A program made the translations under genes and the position numbers. The notes below the pieces were generated by a model that was not told the DNA's origin, searched no databases, and saw only the letters and a list, made by a program, of their open reading frames with translations. From Parastagonospora avenae f. sp. tritici 18332-5 (Eukaryota; Ascomycota; Dothideomycetes; Pleosporales; Phaeosphaeriaceae), in NCBI GenBank assembly GCA_022559985.1, contig JAFJTR010000105.1, positions 30,620 through 94,619 on the forward strand: a stretch of 64,000 nucleotides of DNA, given 5' to 3'. Shown piece by piece: positions 55,538 to 64,000 of the stretch (its first letter is position 1; each line of letters opens with the position of its first letter).

Positions 55538-55723
55538 ATGTCCACGAGCCAGTCCACTAAAGAGCTAGACGCAACCCTGCGTTTCGATGAAGGGCTTATA
55601 GAATATTTCAAAAGCGCCCCGGAAGTCAATTTTTTCGACGGGGTGCTTGGCAAGTTTATCGGGGAATATTTGCGCGCCCGTGGTAGAACTACAACCACCG
55701 CACCTATCGGTATGGACGAATAA
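55538..55723 (+). CDS. Small hypothetical protein (61 aa)
   Basis: A 61-codon open frame starting at ATG 55538 (MSTSQSTKELDATLRFDEGL). It is hydrophilic with a central amphipathic stretch (YFKSAPEVNFFDGVLGKFIG). No signal peptide and no family recognised. Could be the first exon of a gene that includes the next open frame, but no convincing intron joins them. Confidence 0.35.
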   Translation: MSTSQSTKELDATLRFDEGLIEYFKSAPEVNFFDGVLGKFIGEYLRARGRTTTTAPIGMDE

Positions 55724-55778
55724 CAGAAACTGAAGGATTACCTGTAAACTGAACCACTGCTTTCAATATATTAAACAT

Positions 55779-55988
55779 ATGCTAACATTCTCAAGCGCTG
55801 GAGCGACGAGGTGTCACGGCACCTTCTATGCGGTCTGTGCATTCTGCGGCAACGAATGCTCAATCGGAACTGGCGGTTCTAATCGTTCCGCGACCTTTAA
55901 ATGCGAGCACGGTAGTTGCGATGGCAAGGACAAGGAACAGTATACCAGGTTCCATAAGGATATGCAGGCAGGCACGAAGAGTAGATAG
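55779..55988 (+). CDS. Small Cys-containing hypothetical protein
   Basis: A 69-codon open frame with FCGNEC and KCEHGSC, a cysteine pattern that might bind zinc, and a charged end (DKEQYTRFHKDMQAGTKSR). It is short and unsupported by any family, so it may be chance or a remnant exon. Confidence 0.3.
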   Translation: MLTFSSAGATRCHGTFYAVCAFCGNECSIGTGGSNRSATFKCEHGSCDGKDKEQYTRFHKDMQAGTKSR

Positions 55989-56213
55989 ATGTGGGTTCAA
56001 TGAGGAGAATTTACTAGACGAACATGCATAATCGTGATATATACCTAATATAGAGTATGTACATCCAGTTTCCATCAATACCAAAATATTTGCAAAGAAT
56101 TCAGGCCGTCATTATGTAGCGACAGGGGTATACCAGAACTACCATTTCATCTCTATACACACGAACAAACCCACCACTTTCTTCATCTCGCCCGTTGTAG
56201 CTTCGGCAAAGCT

Positions 56214-57512
56214 CTACTGCCCACCAACAGCAATCGTGAACAACGTCGGATTGCCATCAAACAACGTACCCGCAACATCCTGCCCACCATCCGGCACAAC
56301 ATCATCGTAGGGAAACGCATAGCCCCTTCCGTCCTTCTGCACAGAATGCACAAGCCTCGAGTAGTGGTTCGTCGTCTCCAGATCCTTGTAGTACTGGCTA
56401 GGATTACTTCCGTTCGGGAACTGGTTGCCCGGCGTGTTGAGCAAGATGCTGCGATTGAACGCCGCAGCAAGACGCGGAATAACTGCATTGCGCGCTTGAT
56501 TTGGCCCCGTCGCAAACGGACCGGTGGAGCAAGTGAAAATGTCGCGTGCGGAGGGCGCATTGAAAGAGCCTGCTTCGCCGAGTTGCAGTTCGTTGCCCTG
56601 GACACGGCCGGTGAGATTGCCAGCGGCGGCTTGGGTGTTGATGGTGATGTCCTCGTTGCGGTATTTGTCCCAAACGGCGTTGATGTAGGCGTCCCAATAG
56701 CCATCCCATGCTGCGCCATTACCCACGAGAAGATTGTTGGGACTTAGAATGCGAAGTGGGCGTCCGTTTGCTTCGTAGATGAGCTGGTTCCATGGACGAC
56801 CATCGCGTTGCGATTGAGCGCGGAGCTCGTTGACGAGCGTGTTGAAGCCATCAGGACCCATTCCTGGTACGGTTTGCGTGTTGCCTTGGGCATTGGTGAG
56901 TGACAATGCAATCGGGATGCTGACGAAGTCGACGTAGGAAATGTTTGCAAAGAGCTGCGCATCGTTGTAGGTGAATTCGCAGAATGTCCAGTTGAGGTTG
57001 TAGTTTGGGTCTGATGGATTGGTCACGCTGGGCTCAACGACAGCAGGTCCTGGGTTCAGAAGGAAGGTCAACTTGGCATCGATACTGAACCAGATACGTC
57101 CACCAGCAATCTTGGGGATCGTGACGTTGACAGTGTCGCCTGGTGCACCGAGTGGAATCGCAACATCAGCCTGGAGAGGTTGCTGAATGTCGCTGGGTGC
57201 AGTAGGGTAGTAGATGCTTTGGCCATCTGCTTGTACGAAGAGTGGAGTGTTGTTCCTCTCGAGAGCTAGGCCAGTGATGTATGCATAGACGTTGCCGGAG
57301 TTGGACTTGTTCTGAAGTGCGAGTCGCAGCATCCCCGACGCAGCTTCGGCGAGAACTTGTTGTGCTGGAGCTTCTGCACGCTTTTCAGTGCTGGTGTTGC
57401 CATTTGCTGGTGCTGATGCCGGTGCCGGAGCTGGTGCCGGAGAGCCTTCCGCCTTGGACTTCTTCTGAAAACTCTGGCGACGCTTGTTCATAAATTTCTT
57501 GAATAAATCCAT
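56214..57512 (-). CDS. GH64 beta-1,3-glucanase-like protein
   Basis: A 432-residue intronless protein. From about residue 60 it follows glycoside hydrolase family 64, whose laminaripentaose-producing enzymes cut beta-1,3-glucan. Family text: MLRLALQNKSNSGNVYAYIT, FVQADGQSIYYPTAP, and the catalytic region WTFCEFTYND...ISYVDFVSIP. Glu179 and Asp195 are 16 residues apart, the same spacing as the catalytic Glu154/Asp170 of the Streptomyces enzyme. The start at 57510-57512 gives MDLFKKFMNKRRQSFQKKSK, highly basic and with no signal peptide, followed by a Pro/Ala-rich linker. It may therefore be cytosolic, or secreted by another route, and could act on the cell's own glucan. Confidence 0.82.
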   Translation of the reverse strand: MDLFKKFMNKRRQSFQKKSKAEGSPAPAPAPASAPANGNTSTEKRAEAPAQQVLAEAASGMLRLALQNKSNSGNVYAYITGLALERNNTPLFVQADGQSIYYPTAPSDIQQPLQADVAIPLGAPGDTVNVTIPKIAGGRIWFSIDAKLTFLLNPGPAVVEPSVTNPSDPNYNLNWTFCEFTYNDAQLFANISYVDFVSIPIALSLTNAQGNTQTVPGMGPDGFNTLVNELRAQSQRDGRPWNQLIYEANGRPLRILSPNNLLVGNGAAWDGYWDAYINAVWDKYRNEDITINTQAAAGNLTGRVQGNELQLGEAGSFNAPSARDIFTCSTGPFATGPNQARNAVIPRLAAAFNRSILLNTPGNQFPNGSNPSQYYKDLETTNHYSRLVHSVQKDGRGYAFPYDDVVPDGGQDVAGTLFDGNPTLFTIAVGGQ

Positions 57513-58765
57513 GGCGAAACAGCGTTGCGGGAGGCTGCGGAAGTGCGGTTGCGGCCCGAGGATTGGTGTAAATACAAGGAAGAAGGTTTCTGGAAAATAT
57601 GTACAAGTGAAAATTCAATGGCTAGGAATTGTTGACGGCAAGCAATCGCAGCTGCAGAGCGACAATCAGTAAGTGTGTCACCAAGGACATATCGACAGCA
57701 TTTATATGCCTTCCAACACACGGCCGGGCTTGGGAGCCATGGGTGAACGCAGGGCCTATTCTGATGTCACACACGCACTGTGCTCGAGCCAGGGTAAACC
57801 TGTTGCGGGATCGCGCCGCGCCAATTTTAAGTCCACGATGGCGGCTCATGGTCATTTCACGGCCCCAACCAATTACACCATGGCTCATGCCCACTACGCA
57901 CCGATCATTTCGGATCCACCCCGGGCTTCGAAGCCACGCATTCTGCGCTCGTGGTTGACGCTCTGAGACTTTTAGTAAAGAAAACCTGGAGAAGCCAGCC
58001 TCGCATATGGTATTGGCCGAGGCAACAACGGGCACGATGCACAAGATAAAAGAAAAGGTGTGGAATGACCGCATCATGGAATCATCATTTGCGCGTCCAT
58101 GGCCAGGGTTGGACGGTCTTAAACCAGGATTCGTAGAAGATGAGACTGATATTGGTAGTTATGTTTGGGACGCTCAACCCTGGGCCGGGTTGATGAAGCA
58201 GGAAAACTTGACCGTCATGCATACAGCAACAGACACAACGCCTGGCATAGCGCTTCCCCACAGTTCAAGATGCATGGAGGGTATACCGATGTAACATTCC
58301 AGGTTTGGTAGACACTGCCGAGAGAGATCGAATGCGCCTAGAAGACGAATGTGAGCTGTAGGGGTGCCACGAGGTGCCTGGGCACAGTCACATGGCTTCC
58401 ATTCATCGATGCAGTCGGGCCTGCGAATATCCGAGTGGCTCAAACATGAGCGTTGTACCGTGCGTTTGTTTTCGAGGAAATGGGCTGACTTGATTGATGT
58501 TGGAAGGGAGAGGTTCACATCAAATGGGCGAGTCTGTGGTACTTTGAGATTTGTGTACGTCATGCCTCGGCAAATCAGGTTAGCCTGATCTTGACGCTTC
58601 GTACCTCCTGAAAACTCACCTCAAACTCACAAGCATCATCACATTAAAGCGGTATCTTGATCATGGCGTGTAAAAACTAAACATTACATCCTAAATAGAG
58701 GAGTATCATTTGCACAACTCCCCAACGCCACATACAAACACAGAACAGATGACCAGACGCAAGAC
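57513..58765. other. Intergenic region, no supported gene
   Basis: Open frames at 57622-58077, 57673-57966, 58007-58294 and 58174-58563 lie on both strands and overlap; none has a recognised domain. Confidence 0.45.
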
Positions 58766-60018
58766 TCAGTGAAAACGATCAACTCTCAAGCGATTAGACG
58801 CGAGACCATCATCGACCTTATCCGCTGTCCGTCCCAACCGATTAAGCCTACCATTGTGCTGCTGTAGCTCTTCGCCCTGAGCCAGCGCGAGACGTTTCAG
58901 CTGTTGGGCAACTCCAGCGATCTCATCAAGAGTACCTTCGATGACATCTTCAAGCTCTTCGTCGTCAGAGTCAAGCTCGAATTGGTACTTGGCACGATCT
59001 ACGATGTCCTTGGGAGTAGCGCCACGGTGACGAGGTACATCTGTGAACTTTTGGATGTTTTTCTCCTTGGATGCTTGCCATCCTGCAGCGCAAATTCGGT
59101 CTTGCTCATTGCGATAGCTTCGACGTGCAGCAAGCATCTCGTTATCAGATTGCTTCTCACGCTTAGCTTCAGCAAAAGGGTTCTTAACTTCGATCATACG
59201 GTCTGCTTGCTTCGGAGCTTTCAACTTGCGCGCTCCATCCTTGTTAGTAGATATAGCCTGGTCGAGGTTCTTCTCTGCGTTCTTAAGACAGTCACCCTGC
59301 TCTTGTAACTGGCTAAGCGTACCAGTGCCGACTTCGAAAGCTTGCCGAGCCATGTGAAGTGCGTTACGAGAGGCAACGACGTCGTGGATCTGGATACGTC
59401 AAATCCCTTGCTTGGTCGAATCGACGGCTTCGTCCTCTTCGTCGAGTCGCTCTAGCTTTGCAGCCGGTTGAACAGGATTTGCGGCGCGCAAGTCGGCGAT
59501 AGGATCTACGCGAGCACCTGCTTCTGAACCACCTTCGGGCGAAGCCAGATTGATTGGGGTCGAGACTTACGAAGTGAGCCTGCAAAGTCATTCCTACGGT
59601 CTTGGCCGTTGCCTGGAGGTGCAGGAAGCGCCTTCTTATGAGCATTCGTGTTGCGAGAAGCCGTAGTTGCGATTGTTTGTTGCATCTAGTTTGTGTCTGT
59701 ACGTGCTGTTTGCTCAGCCACTTCAGTCGTGTATCCATATGGATTGTTAACGGTGCCATCAAGCCGCGAGATGTTTCTCGATGGTTGTGAGGTAAGATCG
59801 ATCTTTGGAAAAGACGGCTCATACGCTGAAGAAGTCTGATGTGAGTAGACTGAGCTGGCGCGGTCTAGTGATGGTCGACCGTCACTATTTCTAGTGCTAG
59901 TCCGCGACAGGAAAGAGCTTCCAGTATCAGATTTGGCAGATTCACGATCGAGGTTGTCACCTTTCACCTTCTGATCCTTACCAATCATTTTCTTGAAACT
60001 ACTAGGAAGATGCGGCAT
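58766..60018 (-). pseudogene. sec9: SEC9/SNAP-25-like SNARE gene with two stops
   Basis: Reads as a Sec9-type Q-SNARE (SNAP-25 homologue), which with a syntaxin and synaptobrevin drives fusion of secretory vesicles at the plasma membrane. The start at 60016-60018 gives MPHLPSSFKKMIGKDQKVKG. The first SNARE helix includes EDEAVDSTKQGI, VVASRNALHMARQAFEVGTG, LQEQGDCLKNAEKNLDQAIS. Then comes VKNPFAEAKREK, and the second helix ends ADKVDDGLASNRLRVDRF, as in fungal Sec9. Two in-frame stops interrupt it: TAG at 59686-59688 and TGA at 59399-59401, the latter in the first SNARE helix. An intron (59524-59570) fits between them. Neither stop is removed by a normal-length intron. As Sec9 is essential in yeast, this is probably a decayed paralogue. 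Confidence 0.7.
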
Positions 60019-60521
60019 GCTGGGTGATGCTTGGGGACGGATAATTCTTAGTATGACGATGTTGATACAATTAGTATGAACGAGTGGAGGACTCAGATGA
60101 TAATGAGAGGAAGAGATGAAACACAATCAGATGGAATTATAACAAGAGAGCTGCCTGGGGTGCGGTTGAGCATTAGGCGACGACAGCGGTAAGCATCGAA
60201 TATTGTTCATTCACTGCGCTCCCGCAGGCTAGTGTTTTGGTAAGGTACTACACATATGAAGGTCTTGAAACACTAACTATGCAACGCAGAGAGACTTGTT
60301 CATCACAATGTTGCCTTAACGCCATCATACTAGCGTGACTCCGTTTACATTCACTCCGACTTACCTGGAAGCGCCTCCTAGGTGATCTGCACGACTAATT
60401 GTTTACCGGAACCTCGAAGTTAACTATTCTACTCCCAACAGCGCTTCTCGAGCTCGCCTCGCTGCTAGCATCCTCACCTCAACCAAGGAACCAAACGAAC
60501 CAACCACAAACCGCGCACAGC
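60019..60521. other. Divergent intergenic region
   Basis: Separates the SEC9-like gene (minus) from the following plus-strand gene. No ATG-started frame with support. Confidence 0.5.
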
Positions 60522-61358
60522 ATGCCCCGACGTTTGAGAAGCGCAGTCTCACGGACGAGCCAAGGCGGAGTACCGCTTGCACACGGCGCAGACTTTGGGA
60601 ATTACTGTGCACCGCTGAAGATGATCAGCATCATTAAATGGCAAAATAATGTGCCTCCGCCTGATGAACTGACAGATGCCCATGCATGGGTGGCGCCTAC
60701 CATGGATGCGCAGCTGTACAAAGACTGGCTGCACTGGGCAGAGCACACTGCGTTGACATGGTTGCGTAGACTGGACAAGCTGGAGCGACTGTTCCGCCAC
60801 GCAGCACTCATATACCACGAGATACCTTACGATCTCCGCCATTCTTCGACCATTCAAGACGGCCACAAGATCAACCCTGCGTTGCTGAAGCGACTGTCGG
60901 AAATCTTTGAGACGGACAGAACGCGCTCAACCCAGTCTTACTTTGCTCCGTGGATTATAATCTTCGAAACCGCCGATGAAGTCCTTGACGACCTGAAATC
61001 TCACCAGCCTCTACCCGATGATATCGACTTCCTCCGCACTCTTCACTGCAAGTTCGAACTCGCATTCGACAACCTGAACAAGCCGTGCCAGGTGGTATTG
61101 GTCGCGTTAAGGTGGTTGCAGGAGACCGTTGCAGACGTCAACAAGCGCGCGGAACTTGACGGGGCTGAAGCATTGGCTGCGCCTTTCAGCCGTGAAGGCG
61201 GGCTTTTCCGACGATGGATCTCGACTCTTCCAGAGGCTGACGGCGGTTATGTGCAGTCGAAGTTGTCGTACATCGAGTGGTATGCGCAAACCCTGCTGAA
61301 GGAGGGGGTCGTTAACGACGAGTACTGGAGCATGTTGCTCAAAGATGTTAGACTATAG
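60522..61358 (+). CDS. Unknown protein, first of a related pair
   Basis: A 278-residue intronless protein starting at ATG 60522 (MPRRLRSAVSRTSQGGVPLA). It is largely alpha-helical in appearance (WLRRLDKLERLFRHAALIYH, LLKRLSEIFETDRT, FLRTLHCKFELAFDNLNKPC) with RRWISTLPEAD near the C-terminus. No signal peptide, no transmembrane segment and no recognised domain. The next gene (61630) repeats several of these features in the same order, so the two probably arose by tandem duplication. Confidence 0.68.
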   Translation: MPRRLRSAVSRTSQGGVPLAHGADFGNYCAPLKMISIIKWQNNVPPPDELTDAHAWVAPTMDAQLYKDWLHWAEHTALTWLRRLDKLERLFRHAALIYHEIPYDLRHSSTIQDGHKINPALLKRLSEIFETDRTRSTQSYFAPWIIIFETADEVLDDLKSHQPLPDDIDFLRTLHCKFELAFDNLNKPCQVVLVALRWLQETVADVNKRAELDGAEALAAPFSREGGLFRRWISTLPEADGGYVQSKLSYIEWYAQTLLKEGVVNDEYWSMLLKDVRL

Positions 61359-61629
61359 GAGACATCGACTCCGCGATGTAGCACTGGGTGTGGGAACAAA
61401 TGTGGCTTATATGCGACGGAGCTCGCTGTAAAATTGTGAGGCAGCGCTACGAATTCTAATACTTGAGAATAGGATGGAAACAATGTTTCATCATAATGTA
61501 AAACACGTATTGATATTGATTCTGGAATAAATTTCCCAAAGTTACCCATCACGCATCCTGCCAGCTCCAGTGTTGCACCATCTGGAAGCAATACTTATCT
61601 TCTACCCATCTCCCATACAATACATCATC

Positions 61630-62418
61630 ATGTGTAACTGCCTAACCATCGCTCCTCGCCATGAAGAGTTGATCATCGTGAGATGTCGCATGTACATTGG
61701 GATGTCCAAGGCCGGTCTCCAGCGCATCTTAGACAATGCTATACTCCTAGAAGACATGTACCGTACCGCTGGCATCCACTATCACTCCTCCCAGATTTCA
61801 AGTCGGCGGCCTCCTGAGATTGCTCAAAAGCATCTGGACCGTCTGCAGCAGCTCTTCGAGACTTCACGTGTCGAGGAGTACAATGTTATCTTTAAGGAGC
61901 TCGACGAGATCTTTCACGCGGCCGCCGAGCTGAAATCTCGACACTGTCCTGACAGGGTCACTTCCAAGCAGCTGGTTCACCATGTCTTTTGCGCTCTCAA
62001 GCCAGGTGTCGCCGCGCTTCAAGCTCGGTTCGACGCTTTCTTCCAAGAGCTTGACGACTACCTCGCGCGTGCTTATATCCTTTTCGACGTTAGTCGCATG
62101 AACTATGAGTCGGACGCACAAGGCCATCGTATCGCTTGGCAAGATATCTCCGGCCCGGAGTCCTACCCTGTTCCTGCTCGCAAGGGCGAGGAATGGGCAA
62201 AGTACCGTGCTTGGGTATGGAGCTTGCCGGAGACGCAGCGCGCTGTGCAAATCGGTCGGACGGTCGACGATGTCGCGCTGGAGTTGCTGTATGGTGAGCC
62301 TGATGGTTCCCATGGGGAGTCAGAGTCGCCGCAGGTCTCGCAGTCGTCGTCATTGGCATACTCGTGGCCAGATCTTGCATCAGATCTTGACGCGATAGGT
62401 GTCGCCCTACGCGATTAG
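61630..62418 (+). CDS. Unknown protein, second of a related pair
   Basis: A 262-residue intronless protein starting at ATG 61630. Elements shared with the gene at 60522 are the helix-rich HLDRLQQLFETSRVEEYNVI, the FCALKPGVAALQARFDAFFQ stretch and the late RAWVWSLPETQ, in the same order and at similar spacing. It ends in a Ser-rich tail (SPQVSQSSSLAYSWPDLASD). No signal peptide or known domain. The pair may be a lineage-specific family; function unknown. Confidence 0.65.
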   Translation: MCNCLTIAPRHEELIIVRCRMYIGMSKAGLQRILDNAILLEDMYRTAGIHYHSSQISSRRPPEIAQKHLDRLQQLFETSRVEEYNVIFKELDEIFHAAAELKSRHCPDRVTSKQLVHHVFCALKPGVAALQARFDAFFQELDDYLARAYILFDVSRMNYESDAQGHRIAWQDISGPESYPVPARKGEEWAKYRAWVWSLPETQRAVQIGRTVDDVALELLYGEPDGSHGESESPQVSQSSSLAYSWPDLASDLDAIGVALRD

Positions 62419-63482
62419 GTCGCGTGCCTGCGTCTTGAGACCTCGGGATGTTCTTAGATCATTAGTCACTTTTATCGTTTTCAATGACCTTTGGGGTCGC
62501 GGTTGCACATCATTCATGTGTAGTAGTATCTATAGCACCGTGTGTATTTAAGTCTTGTTGAGATGCAAGGCCACGTCAATGTTTTTTTAGCCCTTTAAAA
62601 TCTCACAATTTCACTGAATAAATCTCCCATATAGCTATAACATTACAAGACGTCGAAGACACCGTGTGTGATAATCTCTGTTCTAAAAGAAAACCTTTTT
62701 CATGATCGAGCCAGTATCATCACCGCCAATAACAATCGCGCTGCAAATTGCGCCTCCCTGCTACTTAGATTGAACAGTGACGGTGGAGAAGGGCACGGGG
62801 AACCAAAGAAACTGTGTCTTCGACTTGCCTCGTGATATGATGGAACTATCTTCTCGAGAAGCTAGGTCTGCTCGAAATCTGCACAACAGTTGGGGAGCTA
62901 TACTCAAAGATGAAGGTAGACGAAGAACTTTTCGTGCGCGAGCTTAATGCAGTCTCGTCGACATAATGCAAACAATCATCTTGCAACATGTAACGTCGCA
63001 AAGGCTTAATTGTGTGCCCTCCAATATCTGTGGCCGATAAAGTAACCCAGAGACCGCCTGCATGTTTCCTCCTAACTGCACAATGTCAATTGCATCTACA
63101 TGGAAGAGACAACGGGTGGAGGTCAGCTCACGCCACAAGCATCACAAATAGTCAGTTGGATGCTTATGATATGTCGTCGTCAAAGGTTTCATAATTCATT
63201 TGTTCAAATACTTCAAAAGCTAAATTCGACATAACAGGAGTCTGCAAAGCAGAGCGCTTTCGGCAGCTTTTCTCGCGAATGGTCATGATTCAATTTGCTA
63301 CATGTGGTTGGCATGCTACATAATCTGAAGGAAATCGTTATAATCTTACTCAGGCAAATGTACGAATTGAAAGACGTATGTTGCATATCAACGTGGTGAC
63401 GGAGGTCGGCCGTAAAACGTTATTAAGGAAATAACAGGTCATGAAATGAAGAAACATAACGTATGAGAGCGGTCGAAGAAAA
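62419..63482. other. Intergenic region, no supported gene
   Basis: Between convergent genes, AT-rich. It holds only short open frames, with none recognised. Confidence 0.5.
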
Positions 63483-64000
63483 TCACTGGCCTACGCCATT
63501 GGGTGAAGTGTTTGCCGCTACCTCGGCTGACTGGAGACTGTTATTCTCCATGGTCCAGTAACCTAAGAACCTGGGGACCTCGTTGGGGTGCACATAGCCG
63601 AGATCCTTGACCTTGACGTTGTACTGGATGGGATGATGAATACCAAAGAAGATCCTTGAGGCGTTCGAGAGGTTTCTTTCGCCCTGGTTCATGACGACGC
63701 AAATCGGAGCTTTGCTAAGCGGCTCCTCACCGAGGAGAGGTTGCGGCGTCGTACCGTATGAATAAGCAATGGCGTGCTCTTGCGGAGCTACCCCTGGTTT
63801 CAAAGTACCTTGCCCCTGATAGCTGAATATGGGACTATTGCAAGTCAGTCAGAGTAGCAATTAGTGCACAATTACCCACACTGCGTAGCAGAACGCCTTT
63901 TTGTCTCGTACAACTATGAACCGGCGCACTTGTGTATGGGCAAATCCTCCCAGCATGACCAATGAGAGCGAGCTGTTGTAGTCTGTCACAACATTTCCTC
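63483..64000 (-). CDS. DUF6590-like protein, 3' part
   Basis: The C-terminal exons of a fungal protein continuing past the window edge. Exons are 63880-64000 (open at the edge) and 63483-63834, with a 45-nt intron (donor GTGGGT, acceptor AATAG), joined GT|T as FCYAV|PIFSYQGQGTLKPG. The text follows the DUF6590 pattern: RRFIVVRDKKAFC, YQGQGTLKPGVAPQEHAIAY, APICVVMN, LSNASRIFFG, YNVKVKDLGYVHPNEVPRFL. This uncharacterised domain is widespread in filamentous ascomycetes, often beside disordered sequence. No function can be assigned. Confidence 0.72.

Noticed and set aside
59653..59722. Short intron that would remove the TAG of the SEC9-like gene (GTGGCT...ACTAG)
   Set aside because: It would be only 36 nt, shorter than any other intron here, with no branch site; the same holds for the TGA at 59399.
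1..64000. CRISPR arrays, prokaryotic operons or viral genes
   Set aside because: No regularly spaced direct repeats outside coding repeats; introns and gene content are fungal; no viral protein motif was seen.

Overview
This window looks like nuclear DNA of a filamentous ascomycete (Pezizomycotina). The genes carry short 45-70 nt GT-AG introns, and there are Zn2Cys6 regulators, CFEM and GPI-anchored wall proteins, an Asp f 2/Pra1 zincophore, a GH64 glucanase and a NACHT-ankyrin protein. A dothideomycete is my best guess from gene style; nothing here proves it. Exon boundaries were worked out by hand from splice signals, frame and family resemblance, so they are predictions.

Layout. 1-0.7 kb: 5' half of the WD40 ubiquitin-pathway protein Doa1. 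2.7-10 kb: two related BTB/POZ genes (the second with an FG-motif tail), a broken F-box/LRR-like gene with a G15 tract, a single-pass membrane protein and an intron-containing tRNA, probably Trp. 10.3-15 kb: a membrane protein and a cluster of small F-box-like genes, some intact and some broken. 15.6-19.5 kb: a divergent zinc-scavenging pair, a secreted zincophore (aspf2/pra1 type) and a ZIP transporter (zrfC/zrt1 type), with a shared promoter rich in PacC-like and ZafA-like hexamers. 19.6-25.3 kb: an Htd2-like dehydratase, a Zn2Cys6 regulator, and a 675-residue secreted protein made of two families of tandem repeats whose junctions mostly end in Lys-Arg, Arg-Arg or a single Arg. That pattern suggests a Kex2-processed repeat precursor and is the most novel-looking gene here.

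25.3-29.2 kb is gene-poor, with one damaged F-box-like gene. 29.2-42.5 kb: a PQ-loop transporter with a likely GC-AG intron, a CFEM protein, a GPI-type wall protein, a four-helix membrane protein, a DHA2 drug-efflux transporter beside a Zn2Cys6 regulator, a TMEM205-like protein and a rhamnogalacturonan acetylesterase-like SGNH hydrolase. 42.7-45.9 kb: four tandem paralogues of a small secreted cysteine-rich protein, two intact and two interrupted. All three in-frame stops in the interrupted copies are TGA at conserved cysteine columns. 46.2-53.1 kb: a 2,164-residue hydrolase-NACHT-ankyrin protein with an eroded P-loop and one odd splice donor.

54-64 kb: a frameshifted F-box-like relic, two weak small ORFs, a GH64 beta-1,3-glucanase with no signal peptide, a SEC9-like SNARE gene with two in-frame stops, a tandem pair of related unknown proteins, and the 3' part of a DUF6590 gene. 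Together the genes suggest a cell-surface and environment-facing repertoire (zinc capture, wall proteins, secreted peptides, efflux, NLR-type surveillance) among rapidly decaying multigene families.
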